Shown here piece after piece: positions 45,109 through 54,412 of a stretch of DNA of 64,000 bases. Position numbers and translations under genes: made by a program. Source of the stretch: Saccharolobus caldissimus (GTDB taxonomy: Archaea; Thermoproteota; Thermoprotei_A; Sulfolobales; Sulfolobaceae). A model generated the notes under the pieces. It had not been told where the DNA came from. It did no database searches and saw nothing but the letters and a program-made list of their open reading frames with translations. The stretch's first letter is position 1. Each line of letters opens with the position of its first letter. The stretch lies in assembly GCF_020886315.1 (NCBI RefSeq), contig NZ_AP025226.1, positions 1 to 64,000 of the forward strand. Reading direction: 5' to 3'.

Positions 45109-46335
45109 ATGCTTATTTACGCCATAATTGTAATGATTATAACGTATGGGCTTATAATTTCTAGAGGTATTACAAGGATACCACCTTGGGCTTCTATGTT
45201 TCTTGGAGGCGTGTTAATGATAATCTTTAACGTAATAACACCACAAGAAGCTATCCAATCATTAAATATGGACGTAATATTATTTCTAATAACTCTTTTT
45301 ATATTTGCTTCAGCATTAGAGGTTTCAGGCTTCCTCAAATACCTTGCATATAAAATTATCGAAAAATATAAAGAACCTAAAAGAATTATGTTTTATATCA
45401 TTCTATACTCTGGTATATTATCAAACTTAGTTACAAACGATGGAATATCTGCGAGTTGGACCCCAGTAATTTTAGAAGTTAGTAAGAGCATGGGAATTGA
45501 TGAATTACCTCTTCTTTACGCTCTTGCAGTAGGTGTTACTGTGGGCAGTGTTATAATGCCCACCGGAAATCCGCAAAATCTTTTAATAGCACTAGAATCT
45601 GGCATTGTGAATCCATTCATAGTATTTGTAAAATATTTAACAATACCAACACTTGTTAGCATTGGAATAGCCTATCTCATACTTTACAAATTATTTAAAA
45701 AACACTTTCAAAATGTAAATATTAACTTCGCTAATTCCTTGGATTTTAACTTTGATAAAAAACTAGCTTACACAGCTTTGTCTCTTTTAATAATAACAAT
45801 TTTCCTTTTCTTCACGTTAAGCTTTTTTAAGATAGACATACTATTGGGCTCATTAACAACTTCCTCTATACTTCTATTAATTTCAGAAAAAAGAAGAGAA
45901 ATTGTAAGAAGAATGGACTGGACGACAATCCTATTTTTCATTGGACTTTTTATATTTACAGATGGTATTGTAAAATCTGGTGTAATACAACTATTATCTA
46001 ACTATTTGCCAGCGCCAGATAATATTTTAAATATTATGTTAGTAAGCATACTGTTAAGTCAAGTTTTAAGCAACGTACCGCTTGTAGCAATATACATACC
46101 AATTATGATTTCTCAAGGTCATGTTTCTACAATCGACTGGTTAGCATTAGCTGCAGGTAGTACTATAGCAGGTAACTTCACTATCTTAGGCGCTGCTAGC
46201 AATGTCATAATCTCTGAGGCTTCTGAAAGCAGAGGCGGAAAAGGATTTGAATTTATTGAATTTATGAAATACACGATTCCTATCTTAATACCTAATGCGT
46301 TAATTATTTATTTATTTTTAATTATACTCAAATAA
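45109..46335 (+). CDS. Anion transporter, ArsB/NhaD-type (SLC13-like)
   Basis: A 408-residue membrane protein with about 11-12 hydrophobic segments, beginning LIYAIIVMIITYGLIIS. Ion-transporter family signatures are visible: ILSNLVTNDGISASWTPVIL and GVTVGSVIMPTGNPQNLLIA in the first half, and VLSNVPLVAIYIPIM with NFTILGAASNVIISEASE in the second. This inverted repeat is typical of ArsB, NhaD and dicarboxylate carriers. The substrate is unknown: arsenite, phosphate-like anions or organic acids. It starts with ATG at 45109, 117 bp from the tRNA-Lys gene. Confidence 0.88.
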   Translation: MLIYAIIVMIITYGLIISRGITRIPPWASMFLGGVLMIIFNVITPQEAIQSLNMDVILFLITLFIFASALEVSGFLKYLAYKIIEKYKEPKRIMFYIILYSGILSNLVTNDGISASWTPVILEVSKSMGIDELPLLYALAVGVTVGSVIMPTGNPQNLLIALESGIVNPFIVFVKYLTIPTLVSIGIAYLILYKLFKKHFQNVNINFANSLDFNFDKKLAYTALSLLIITIFLFFTLSFFKIDILLGSLTTSSILLLISEKRREIVRRMDWTTILFFIGLFIFTDGIVKSGVIQLLSNYLPAPDNILNIMLVSILLSQVLSNVPLVAIYIPIMISQGHVSTIDWLALAAGSTIAGNFTILGAASNVIISEASESRGGKGFEFIEFMKYTIPILIPNALIIYLFLIILK

Positions 46336-46607
46336 TATTCAGATTAATATCTTTAATTAGCATATAAAAATCAAATTTCAGCTTTTAATATAATAAATTT
46401 AAGTTTATATCTTCTAAATAATTTTATTCTTAAGATGAGATTTAGATTATTTTTCAGTAAAGATAATGATAACACTTCCATCATCTTATTACTATCACGC
46501 TTTAAAACATTTGACAGAAGAATATCCTTAGCCTTTAAAAGTATAAAACGTTCAGCTTTTTGCCTTTTTGAGAAAGTTCCGTTGAACTAATCTTTAAAAT
46601 AGAAGAT
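46336..46607. other. Intergenic gap before pibD
   Basis: About 270 bp of AT-rich sequence. A 51-codon ATG frame (46435-46590) encodes a basic peptide MRFRLFFSKDNDNTSIILL..., without a Shine-Dalgarno site or known match; I do not count it as a gene. On the minus strand a box C-like ATGATGG and a CTGA lie 20-30 bases apart but without the second pair. Confidence 0.4.
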
Positions 46608-46698
46608 TTTATAAACACATACTTAACAATAAAAATGAGGGGTATCTAGTCCCTTGACAGCCCCGTAGTAGGGTATTGTATGAGAGGGACTTCCTGCC
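46608..46698 (+). promoter_or_regulatory. pibD promoter and structured 5' leader
   Basis: TTTATAAA at 46608-46615 predicts transcription from about 46637, some 60 bases before the GTG start. Within this leader AGTCCCT (46648-46654) pairs with AGGGACT (46685-46691) and encloses a CCCCGTAGTAGGG hairpin. A 4-codon ATG frame opens the leader. Most single Sulfolobus genes are leaderless, so a folded leader is unusual. Confidence 0.55.
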
Positions 46699-47412
46699 GT
46701 GACTCTATTTTACTATTTTCAAGTTATGCTTTCAATTACAATGTTATTGCATACTTCTATTTTAGATATAAAATATAGAGAAGTAGACCCTAAGATATGG
46801 TTATACTATTCACCCCTATGCGTTTTCATAATCTTTGATTATCATTATTTATTTCTTCCTATTTATTTATATTCATTTATTATTACTACTATTTTATTTT
46901 ATATTCTTTATAGACTCTCTTTAATTGGAGGGGCGGATTTATTTTTAAATATCATATTAGGCCTATCTAACTCCTCGGTGTTTCCTATTATTCCTAGTAT
47001 CTTTTCAGTAATAGGACTAGAACCACTAATAATAATTCTATATTCCTCAATAATAATTCTTTTAATTAGTGTTATAAATATCATTAAACAATATAAATAT
47101 ACTAAAGGATTACCATTATCTAAAAAGCTTATTTTATCCATGTCAGCTAGGAGAATTAAAGTTAAAGATTTTCTTAACTCCAGATTTTTATTTCCATTAA
47201 CAACAATAAATGAAGATGGGTCTATTACCTTAAGGGACTACTTTTCAATTGAAGAGGATGATGAATATTGGAGAAATTATTACGCAAGATTAGTCAAAGA
47301 AGGTAAAATTTCAGAAGATATGTATATATGGGTAGCGTGGGGAATTCCCGTAATTCCCTTCATATTTTTAGGATATCTTTTATCAATTACTTTAGGCTTC
47401 CCCGTTCTATAA
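46699..47412 (+). CDS. pibD: Archaeal type IV prepilin peptidase PibD
   Basis: A 237-residue membrane aspartic protease started at GTG 46699 (MTLFYYFQVML); an ATG at codon 10 is an alternative. The two catalytic Asp lie in HTSILDIKYREVDP (TM1 end) and in GGADLFLNIILGL (GxGD-type motif). Six hydrophobic segments are seen. A loop of about 60 soluble residues near TLRDYFSIEEDDEYWRNYY precedes the last segment. PibD cleaves class III signal peptides of Ups and Aap pilins, archaellin and sugar-binding proteins. Confidence 0.93.
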   Translation: MTLFYYFQVMLSITMLLHTSILDIKYREVDPKIWLYYSPLCVFIIFDYHYLFLPIYLYSFIITTILFYILYRLSLIGGADLFLNIILGLSNSSVFPIIPSIFSVIGLEPLIIILYSSIIILLISVINIIKQYKYTKGLPLSKKLILSMSARRIKVKDFLNSRFLFPLTTINEDGSITLRDYFSIEEDDEYWRNYYARLVKEGKISEDMYIWVAWGIPVIPFIFLGYLLSITLGFPVL

Positions 47413-47450
47413 TAAAATTAAAAAGGAGTTTTTGAATAATTATTATTGCT

Positions 47451-48347
47451 TTGTATGTATCTAAAGTGCTAGTAGAAGGGACTAATCACGCTTTAGTTAA
47501 AGAGGTAAAAAATTTATTTAACGAATTAGGTTACATTGTAGTTAATAACGAACCAGAAATAATAATTTCAATTAACTCCATATCTAGAACAATTAAGAAA
47601 TTTCTAAGAAAATATTACAATAGAGTTATAATAAATATTGTAGAAGATGGAAGCGCAGTAATACCAATAACAAAGGAACATTTAGGCGGAGCTTTTATTG
47701 CAAGCATAATAGCAGATGCCCTAGGCTCTAACTTAATATTAACATCTCCAACTGGAGTTAGAGGATTGTATAGTGTAGAAGAATTCAGCTGGCTAAATGG
47801 TTTAAATATACATAATAAAGATCCAAAAATTATAAAACATTTAAATAATAAACTATTAAAAGATAAAAACATTAATATTTATTTTGAGCAATATAACGAG
47901 AATTATACGCTCTACGAAGGATATTCAGTAGTGGATAACGAAAATTCTGCGGATATTATAATTACTAATGACGAGAAAATTATTACATATAATAATAAGA
48001 AAAATAAACTTATATTAACACCAGCAGGTATATCAATAGGTCTTAATTATTTAGAGTCAACCCCATTAGAGGTTTTAGTGTATGCTATTAAAATGACATT
48101 AAAATCACTATACATTTTAAACAATAGGGTAGATTATTTAATAGTACCTAAAAATACTAGCAAAGATGAGAAAATATATGCATTATCACGTTTTTACTCG
48201 TCTAAAATTATATATGTAAAAATGAATTATGAAAATAACCAATTTTGCAATAATCTCTTGGAGAGTATTGGAGCAAAAATTTTACTTAAGGAAGTTAAAA
48301 GAGCCTTTGGTATATTAACATGTCTTGGTATTAAAAATAAGCAGTAA
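47451..48347 (+). CDS. CbiG-like protein (cobalt-precorrin 5A hydrolase family)
   Basis: A 298-residue protein whose middle part matches CbiG: VEDGSAVIPITKEHLGGAF and IIADALGSNLILTSPTGVRGLYSVEEFSWLNGL resemble the conserved region around LGGHxGGANxLA and VITTATD. The C-terminal LILTPAGISIGLNYLESTP resembles the CbiG C-terminal strand. CbiG opens the delta-lactone of cobalt-precorrin 5A in anaerobic cobalamin synthesis. Other cobalamin genes are not adjacent. TTG at 47451 is the start in this frame, with a GTG at codon 6 as alternative. Confidence 0.65.
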   Translation: MYVSKVLVEGTNHALVKEVKNLFNELGYIVVNNEPEIIISINSISRTIKKFLRKYYNRVIINIVEDGSAVIPITKEHLGGAFIASIIADALGSNLILTSPTGVRGLYSVEEFSWLNGLNIHNKDPKIIKHLNNKLLKDKNINIYFEQYNENYTLYEGYSVVDNENSADIIITNDEKIITYNNKKNKLILTPAGISIGLNYLESTPLEVLVYAIKMTLKSLYILNNRVDYLIVPKNTSKDEKIYALSRFYSSKIIYVKMNYENNQFCNNLLESIGAKILLKEVKRAFGILTCLGIKNKQ

Positions 48348-48563
48348 TTTATGAATAATTACTGTGGTATATTAACCATATGAAGAGAAGGATTTAATAG
48401 TAACTTTCACACTCTTGCTTTTTAACATTGACAAGTCAAATGACTTTGTCATAATACTAGGGGACGAAATTTTTATTGACTGAGTATTAGCAAGTTCGTA
48501 AAATGGGCGGAAATTGGTGAATCTCTACAATGATAGAACCACTTTCAATTATATAGAAATATA
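48348..48563. other. Intergenic gap (216 bp) with imperfect dyad
   Basis: No ORF of note. A dyad TTGACAAGTCA...TGACTTTGTCA lies around 48428-48452 and might be an operator or weak hairpin. Confidence 0.35.
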
Positions 48564-48638
<75 letters not shown>

Positions 48639-48692
48639 GTAAACTATGTTTAAGAATGTTATTCGCGTTTATAACGTTAATGCATAAAAGTT

Positions 48693-48735
48693 GGTTTTAG
48701 AAAATTCTATATATGCTGTAGAATTTTCTAAAACC
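48693..48735. other. Perfect 17-bp stem hairpin after 85-aa gene
   Basis: GGTTTTAGAAAATTCTA (48693-48709) pairs perfectly with 48719-48735 around a 9-base loop. It begins 2 bases beyond the stop codon of the minus-strand 85-residue gene and lies upstream of tRNA-Val on the same strand. It may separate the two transcription units as an end-processing or stabilising structure. Confidence 0.7.
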
Positions 48736-48737
48736 AT

Positions 48738-48995
48738 TTAATTTCCGTGATTCAGCATATCTTCTGGAACTTTAATAAGTATTACATATCCTTCTTTTTC
48801 TGACGCTATGTCAGGATCAATATCACTCGCCTTTAGTTTATCCTCTATTTCAGAAAGATTAAGTATTTCAATTTTCAAACCTTTATAAATGCTTTTAGCC
48901 TCATTAGCAATTTTCTTAGCTGCATTATAGTCCTTAGTATAGTAATAAATAGCGGCTTCTTGTAGTGAAGTTAACGTTCCTAAAAATGATCTCAT
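48738..48995 (-). CDS. Small protein of unknown function (85 aa)
   Basis: This 85-residue ORF has a helical first half (TSLQEAAIYYYTKDYNAAKKIANEAKS broken here for length) of TPR-like character, and a second half with a strand YVILIKVP. It is monocistronic, with a perfect 17-bp hairpin immediately after its stop and an AT-rich promoter region of 70 bp shared with the divergent gene at 49066. No family recognised. Confidence 0.6.
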   Translation of the reverse strand: MRSFLGTLTSLQEAAIYYYTKDYNAAKKIANEAKSIYKGLKIEILNLSEIEDKLKASDIDPDIASEKEGYVILIKVPEDMLNHGN

Positions 48996-49065
48996 GTTCT
49001 GAGTATTATCACTCCTTTGCGGTTATAAATGTTAATATAGCATAACAAATATAATTGAGACCATT

Positions 49066-49383
49066 ATGATAGAGATAAAGTTAATCTTTGGTCCTTATGG
49101 AGATATGGGGCTAGCAAAGGCGATATATGATCTTAAATGCGAATATGGTATAAATGCAGAAATAGAGTTTGATATTTTATATGATTCATCGTATCCTTTA
49201 TTACAAATTGGAGATAAGTTAGTGAAACTTGTTGAATACTCTGAAAATGAGATTAGAAATATAATAAAAAATGTATTGAATAATGGTAAAGTTAATTACG
49301 TAGAAAAAAATGAAAATGACTTATTACAAAACTATCATAAAGACTTGCCCCCAGACTCTAATTTTTCAGAAGTTTTAATTTAA
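49066..49383 (+). CDS. Conserved protein of unknown function, possible thioredoxin-like fold
   Basis: A 105-residue ORF starting MIEIKLIFGPYGDMGLAKAIYDLK, with strand-helix alternation and YPLLQIGDKLVKLVEYSENEIRNIIK, which recalls the cis-Pro end of thioredoxin-like proteins; no CxxC is present. It ends directly at the next gene (the GTG of a longer frame abuts its TAA), so the two are co-transcribed. Function not known. Confidence 0.6.
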   Translation: MIEIKLIFGPYGDMGLAKAIYDLKCEYGINAEIEFDILYDSSYPLLQIGDKLVKLVEYSENEIRNIIKNVLNNGKVNYVEKNENDLLQNYHKDLPPDSNFSEVLI

Positions 49384-49407
49384 GTGACAAGTCTATTGTT
49401 AAATAGA

Positions 49408-50304
49408 ATGACAATTATTATAATCGGAGCTGGATTAACGGGTCTATTGCTAAATAGGAGAGTTAATGCGGATCTAATTCTAGAGGAACAACCAACTATT
49501 GGTGGAGTTTACGCTTTCGATAAAATTCTGGATAAGGAAATACCTTACGTTCCTCCTATATTGGATAACCCTTTATATGAAAAGTTTGAAATTAGATATA
49601 AAGAATATGATACAATTATCTATTATAAAAAATATGAGCATTATAAAGATAAAATCTGTAAAAATTGCGATGAGTTACCTAAATGGATAACATTCGATAA
49701 TATGAAAAAATTCTATATAATAGAAAATTTACCTTCATTTCTTTACAGTTTAGCTAAAAATTCTAGAATACTTAAAGAATATCCAATAAGAATAGATGAT
49801 AAGAGAATTATAACCAATAAGGGAAACATAATAAAATACGATAAAATTTATAATACTGGATCCTATAAAAGAATATCCAAATTATTAGGTTTTAAAAATT
49901 CGTCCTTAAATTTCTTATCTTCACTTGTCATGTTAATAATTACTAGGAAAAATAATGTAAAACCGTGGAATGTTTATATAAGTGGCGATTCCGCAGACTC
50001 ATTTTCCACAATAATTAGATTAGATGATATTTTTGATGAGTTCGAGATATACTATATATATTCATTTATGAGTTTTAATGAAAGAAAAATAGATTCGGAC
50101 AGAATATTATTGGATTTAAAGAGAAGACAAATAATAAACCCTAATGATATTATAGCATTTAGAGTAAAATTAATATCAGAGGCTATACTTTTTGGTTCAA
50201 CATCTAATGAAAAAATACCATATCCAATAATTAACTGTGGTAGGTTAGGAGAATGGAAAAATTATAATATTACAGAAATTATATCAAGAATTCAGAGTTG
50301 CTAA
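49408..50304 (+). CDS. FAD/NAD(P)-binding oxidoreductase-like protein
   Basis: Started at ATG 49408 (MTIIIIGAGLTGLLLNRR), where the Rossmann motif GAGLTG falls at the usual place; a GTG at 49384 would add eight residues. The 298-residue protein continues ILEEQPTIGGVYAFD, a typical flavoprotein GG motif. CKNCDELPKW forms a Cys pair that might bind metal or act in redox chemistry. The C-terminal flavin Asp region (PIINCGRLGEWKNYN) is unusual. Substrate is unknown. Its end overlaps the convergent kinase gene by 26 bases. Confidence 0.7.
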   Translation: MTIIIIGAGLTGLLLNRRVNADLILEEQPTIGGVYAFDKILDKEIPYVPPILDNPLYEKFEIRYKEYDTIIYYKKYEHYKDKICKNCDELPKWITFDNMKKFYIIENLPSFLYSLAKNSRILKEYPIRIDDKRIITNKGNIIKYDKIYNTGSYKRISKLLGFKNSSLNFLSSLVMLIITRKNNVKPWNVYISGDSADSFSTIIRLDDIFDEFEIYYIYSFMSFNERKIDSDRILLDLKRRQIINPNDIIAFRVKLISEAILFGSTSNEKIPYPIINCGRLGEWKNYNITEIISRIQSC

Positions 50305-51064
50305 ATTCCTCAGTGAGTTTACCAGCTATTAAGGTAGCGTCATTTATCTTAAACCCGCTAACTCTTAGTGAAAAATATGCTCCTATTAAAAAATCCCCAG
50401 TTCCTATCTCATTCTTACCTATTCTATTTGGTCTATATGTGTAAATTTCTTGGTTACTTGTATATATATTAAAGCCATTCTTACCATCTGAAATCATTAC
50501 CTCTTTAAAGCCTAATTCAAATAATTGTCTTAAACTTAGTTTAGAGGACTTAAATTCCTCTATATTTGCATGAAGGACTAAATAACTATCACTTTTAGGA
50601 AGTGTTAAATTACTTTCGTAATTTATCTCTTTGTTTTCTACACAATCCCTAATAAGACCTTGCACATCTAATGCTATTGGTATATTTAAGTTTAGTTCAT
50701 TGAGTTCGATTTCTTTACAAACTGGATTAATTAAGATGCCATTTACAGTATTATCTCTTGGTATCTTTATTTTATTTAACGGTTTCTTTAATAGGGTTAA
50801 TCTCCTATTATTATTAAATAATTCTATATTAAATCTAATTGTATATTCATCTATTATTAAATGTTTTTCTACATTAGATAAAAAATCTAGTTCAAAATTG
50901 AAATCCTTACCTACTATACCATAAAGCTTTGGAATACCACCTCCTCTCATTACACCTAACGTGGAATATATTAAAGGTCCTCCAGGCTTCGATTTTCCTT
51001 GAATTTCATCTATTGTAAATCCACCCACTATTAATATCTTACTCCTCTTCACCTTCTTCTTCAC
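50279..51064 (-). CDS. PfkB-family carbohydrate kinase
   Basis: A 261-residue ribokinase-like enzyme with the N-terminal signature ILIVGGFTIDEI, substrate region SKPGGPLIYSTLGVMRGGG, and anion hole and catalytic Asp in GKNEIGTGDFLIGAYFSLRVSG. The usual length is about 300, so it is a short member. The phosphate acceptor is unknown: sugar, nucleoside or phosphosugar. It overlaps the zinc-finger-like gene by 26 bases, suggesting co-expression. Confidence 0.85.
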   Translation of the reverse strand: MKKKVKRSKILIVGGFTIDEIQGKSKPGGPLIYSTLGVMRGGGIPKLYGIVGKDFNFELDFLSNVEKHLIIDEYTIRFNIELFNNNRRLTLLKKPLNKIKIPRDNTVNGILINPVCKEIELNELNLNIPIALDVQGLIRDCVENKEINYESNLTLPKSDSYLVLHANIEEFKSSKLSLRQLFELGFKEVMISDGKNGFNIYTSNQEIYTYRPNRIGKNEIGTGDFLIGAYFSLRVSGFKINDATLIAGKLTEEFSNSEFLI

Positions 51065-51335
51065 CAGGTATTATTTTGGCCTCTTCTTCCTCTTCCTCAA
51101 TTTTAGGCTTTTTCTTTAACCAAAAACCTTGTTTATGAGAATTAAGATGCCTTTTCAAATCCTCTAAATTAAAGAAATAAGAACCATAGTCCGGAGAAAC
51201 ACCCTCCTTACCACAATTTGGTGAACATAAAGGGCACGCATACAATTTTGTAACCTCATCATAACATATTGTAGTTCTCCTATTATTATATTCAATTTCT
51301 ATAACTTTCCACTTAGGTATCCATCTTGTTGACAT
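51039..51335 (-). CDS. Small zinc-finger-like protein with acidic tail
   Basis: A 98-residue protein. YACPLCSPNCGKEG and a later LKRHLNSHKQGF give a C-x2-C plus H-x4-H pattern, like an elongated C2H2 finger with an extra Cys. The last 25 residues are almost all Glu and Lys (EEEEEEAKIIPGEEEGEEE). Such proteins are found across Sulfolobales as far as I recall; binding to RNA or DNA is likely but unproven. Confidence 0.65.
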   Translation of the reverse strand: MSTRWIPKWKVIEIEYNNRRTTICYDEVTKLYACPLCSPNCGKEGVSPDYGSYFFNLEDLKRHLNSHKQGFWLKKKPKIEEEEEEAKIIPGEEEGEEE

Positions 51336-51479
51336 TATAACTATATTTGTAACCTTAAGTATATAATGTTAAGTGCTCTTTAAGGAAGTTGCTTCATAAA
51401 ACTCATAAATAATATGATAATGGCTGAGTAGTAATGTTTAAATAATCATTTATATAGAGAAGTAAATGGCGGTCTTAAT

Positions 51480-52109
51480 TTGTCATCTTCACTTGATGAA
51501 TATCCTCTTTCTCTAAAAACAATGTATGATATAGCTGAGTTCATAATTAGGGCTGCTAAGGCAATAAAACCAGAGCAAGCAAATAAAATGATAAGTGAAC
51601 TGGAAAATTTTTACAGAAATAATCGTAATGGTAAAGTTCTAGTTATGGGTGCTGGAAGGAGTGGACTAGTAGGTAGAGCCTTCGCAATGAGGCTTTTGCA
51701 TCTAGGCTTTAACTCTTATGTTTTAGGAGAAACAATAGTGCCCGCAATAGGGAAAAACGATTTAGTTATTGCAATATCGGGTTCTGGAAGAACGAAGTTA
51801 ATATTAACTGCTGCAGAAGCTGCAAAGGAAGCTGGGGCTAAATTAATTGCAATAACTAGCTATTACGATAGCCCTCTTGCGAAAATAGCTGACGTAATAG
51901 TAGAAATACCAGGTAGAACAAAATATTCTCAAAATGAAGATTATTTTGCAAGACAGATATTAGGCATAACTGAGCCTTTAGCTCCCTTAGGGACCTTATT
52001 TGAAGATACTACACAAATATTCCTAGATGGAGTTGTAGCTGAATTAATGATAAGGTTGAAGAAGACTGAGGAAGATTTAAGGTTAATTCATGCGAATATA
52101 GAATTATAA
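51480..52109 (+). CDS. hxlB: 6-Phospho-3-hexuloisomerase, SIS domain
   Basis: A 209-residue SIS-domain protein started at TTG 51480; GGCGGT about 8 bases upstream supports it. The sugar-phosphate loop is [20 protein letters not shown] and the second loop [47 protein letters not shown] is typical of PHI. It converts fructose-6-phosphate and hexulose-6-phosphate in the ribulose monophosphate route, which archaea use in reverse to make pentoses. The partner HPS gene is not adjacent. Confidence 0.9.
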   Translation: MSSSLDEYPLSLKTMYDIAEFIIRAAKAIKPEQANKMISELENFYRNNRNGKVLVMGAGRSGLVGRAFAMRLLHLGFNSYVLGETIVPAIGKNDLVIAISGSGRTKLILTAAEAAKEAGAKLIAITSYYDSPLAKIADVIVEIPGRTKYSQNEDYFARQILGITEPLAPLGTLFEDTTQIFLDGVVAELMIRLKKTEEDLRLIHANIEL

Positions 52110-52151
52110 TTTCTCTCACCTCACCCTTCTTCTTTTTAACCTTTACAATAT

Positions 52152-53951
52152 ATGGATATAAAAATAGATACGTTCAGATTATTAATCGTTATAATATTAG
52201 GTATTTCTACTCTGCTTATAATACTATATAAATCTATTTTTATTATTCCTATCATGATAAGTATCCTATTATTTATTCAATACCACGATAAACTAACCAC
52301 AATATTAAAAGGAAAAGGTCAAAATTCCTCTTATGTAATTGAGAATGGAGTCTTTTATAATAAATATATAGCAAACTCTGTATTAATAGTAGATGACATT
52401 CAACTAAATTATAGGGACTACGACGATGCGTACTTAAGATCACAAATACTATCATTTCATAAGATTCTAGACATAGCTAAAAATGTAAATATAATTATGA
52501 AAAGAGAACATATAGACAAAAACAATTATATAGAATCGCTTTTGCAGAGAATACAGTCATTAAGAGTGATAGTTGAAAGCGATCCTTCTAACGAGAAAGC
52601 TAAAAGAAAACTTCAGCTAATGCAAAATATAGTTTCTAAAATAGAATCTGGAGAAACGCCATTTAAATATGAAATGTATATTATAATTCCTTCTAAGGAT
52701 AAAGAAAATGCCCTTGCAACAGCTAATACAATTAAACAAGGGTTAGAGAGTTTAGGAATAAAAAGTAGACTCGCATCTTCATATGAAATAAGAAAGTTAA
52801 TAGATAGTTTTTTCGAAGTAGGAATTAATTCTAATAAAATTATATTTCCTACGCAAATACCTTATCTAACTCCTATATCAATTGAGAAAAAACCAAAATA
52901 TGATTTAATAGAGAATGGAATATTATTGGGTAAAGAACTGGATACAAATAATTTAATATTTTGGAATATTAATAAAAGTATTAATAATCATGTATTAGTA
53001 ATAGGACCTACAGGTTCTGGAAAAACAGAGTTTCTAATTTGGCTTTCAATTTTACTTAATTTATTTTACAATAGTACTATTATACTTTTTGATGTCAAAG
53101 GTGATATAAAATCTAGGTTTTTGAAGTATAGAATACCATTTAATTTAATAAATCCTCTATTATGCAAATTAGGTCTATTAGAGGAAACGGAAATACCTAA
53201 GACTATTAGACTACTGCAGATTGAGAGAATTATTTTTAATTCATTTAGACTAAATAAATTACAATCATCAGTATTTTATACATATTTAAATAGATTACTA
53301 GATAATACAATATTTAAAAATACCGTTAAATGGAAAGAATTAGAGAAATATATCAATGAAATAAATGACATACAGTTGAGATATTATTTAAATAAACTAG
53401 TAAATATATTATCTTCCTTAGATGATATTGAATTGCCAGTAATTTCCAGTAAAATAGATGAAAACGAGATTAATATAGTAGATTTAACTATCATTAAAGA
53501 TGAAGAAATTAAAAGGCTCATAATATATAGTATCCTCTATGAAATATATAATAAGTTATCATTAGATAGAATATATGATAAAACAAAACTCTTCATAGTT
53601 CTAGATGAAGCTTGGACTATACTTAAAAGCGAGTCAGAAGATTATCCAATTGTAGCTGATCTAATAAAAAGAGGAAGAGGTCATGGGATTTCTATAATAA
53701 TGGCTACTCAAAACCTAGAAGATCTTGGAGGATTAGCTAATGTTTACTTAGAAAACATTGGTTTAGCAGTATTTATGAATAATGGAGATAAGAAATTCTG
53801 GCAAGAAATTAGAAGATTTGTAACTATAGATGAAAGTTTAATTTCAGGAAATCTGATATTCTTAAACAAAGGTGAAGCACTAGTAAGATTCCTCGGAGAT
53901 CCAAGACCTCTTCTTGTTAGATTAATAAATTTAAGCGGTAATTCTTTCTAA
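52152..53951 (+). CDS. cedB: CedB, VirB4/HerA-like ATPase of the crenarchaeal DNA exchange system
   Basis: A 599-residue membrane ATPase. Two N-terminal hydrophobic segments (about residues 9-27 and 29-43) are followed by a helical region and a HerA/VirB4 motor with Walker A VIGPTGSGKTEFLIW near residue 285, Walker B LFIVLDEAWTIL near 483 and MATQNLEDLGG as the sensor. The place just before the lys cluster matches Saci_0748, CedB, needed with CedA for DNA import in UV-induced exchange. Start is uncertain: a TATAAAAA sequence lies inside the first codons. AATTTC (52108-52113) upstream is a possible UV-box. Confidence 0.88.
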   Translation: MDIKIDTFRLLIVIILGISTLLIILYKSIFIIPIMISILLFIQYHDKLTTILKGKGQNSSYVIENGVFYNKYIANSVLIVDDIQLNYRDYDDAYLRSQILSFHKILDIAKNVNIIMKREHIDKNNYIESLLQRIQSLRVIVESDPSNEKAKRKLQLMQNIVSKIESGETPFKYEMYIIIPSKDKENALATANTIKQGLESLGIKSRLASSYEIRKLIDSFFEVGINSNKIIFPTQIPYLTPISIEKKPKYDLIENGILLGKELDTNNLIFWNINKSINNHVLVIGPTGSGKTEFLIWLSILLNLFYNSTIILFDVKGDIKSRFLKYRIPFNLINPLLCKLGLLEETEIPKTIRLLQIERIIFNSFRLNKLQSSVFYTYLNRLLDNTIFKNTVKWKELEKYINEINDIQLRYYLNKLVNILSSLDDIELPVISSKIDENEINIVDLTIIKDEEIKRLIIYSILYEIYNKLSLDRIYDKTKLFIVLDEAWTILKSESEDYPIVADLIKRGRGHGISIIMATQNLEDLGGLANVYLENIGLAVFMNNGDKKFWQEIRRFVTIDESLISGNLIFLNKGEALVRFLGDPRPLLVRLINLSGNSF

Positions 53952-54359
53952 AATAGCTTGTATTCCAGTCTTTATCTTATTATAAATTATTTCGCTTTCA
54001 ACGTTCTTTATCGTTATCTCTTTTATATCATTCTTATCCATCTCTATGGTATAATCAATTTTATTTAGATTCTTTTCTGATTCAAGTAATTTGCTAAGTG
54101 CAGAAAGATATGACTTATTTAATGTTATTTTAGTCTTAATTACAAATTTTACTATCGGCGGAGTAAAATATATTTCTGCTAATATTTCTCCTCTCTTATT
54201 TTTTATATACTCCACACTACCTTTATTACCTTTTATTGAATTTATATAACCAGATTCAATAATACTTAATAAATATTCATAAAATTCTAGTTCCTTTCTT
54301 AAGCTCATTATTTTATTTTCTAAGAATTTCTTCAACTCATCATTATTCGCATTCATCAT
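53931..54359 (-). CDS. Conserved protein of unknown function, convergent with cedB
   Basis: A 142-residue protein: N-terminal coiled-coil helix (NDELKKFLENKIMSLRKELEFYEYLL) then an alternating strand-helix part (KRGEILAEIYFTPPIVKFVIKTKI; NKIDYTIEMDKNDIKEITIK). It resembles a small SRPBCC- or ferredoxin-like fold with a coiled-coil start, but I cannot assign a family. It overlaps the end of cedB by 21 bases on the opposite strand and is divergent from lysY with 53 bp between. Confidence 0.7.
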   Translation of the reverse strand: MMNANNDELKKFLENKIMSLRKELEFYEYLLSIIESGYINSIKGNKGSVEYIKNKRGEILAEIYFTPPIVKFVIKTKITLNKSYLSALSKLLESEKNLNKIDYTIEMDKNDIKEITIKNVESEIIYNKIKTGIQAILERITA

Positions 54360-54412
54360 AATTAATTATACACATTAAACTATATATAACCTAAACTGCT
54401 ATAGATAGTTTA

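Noticed and set aside
46430-46520. Possible box C/D RNA on the minus strand (ATGATGG and CTGA)
   Set aside because: Only one imperfect C and one D box; no D'/C' pair at the usual 60-nt scale.
46435-46590. 51-codon ATG frame on the plus strand before pibD
   Set aside because: No Shine-Dalgarno site, no known match, and a basic, low-complexity product typical of AT-rich intergenic DNA.
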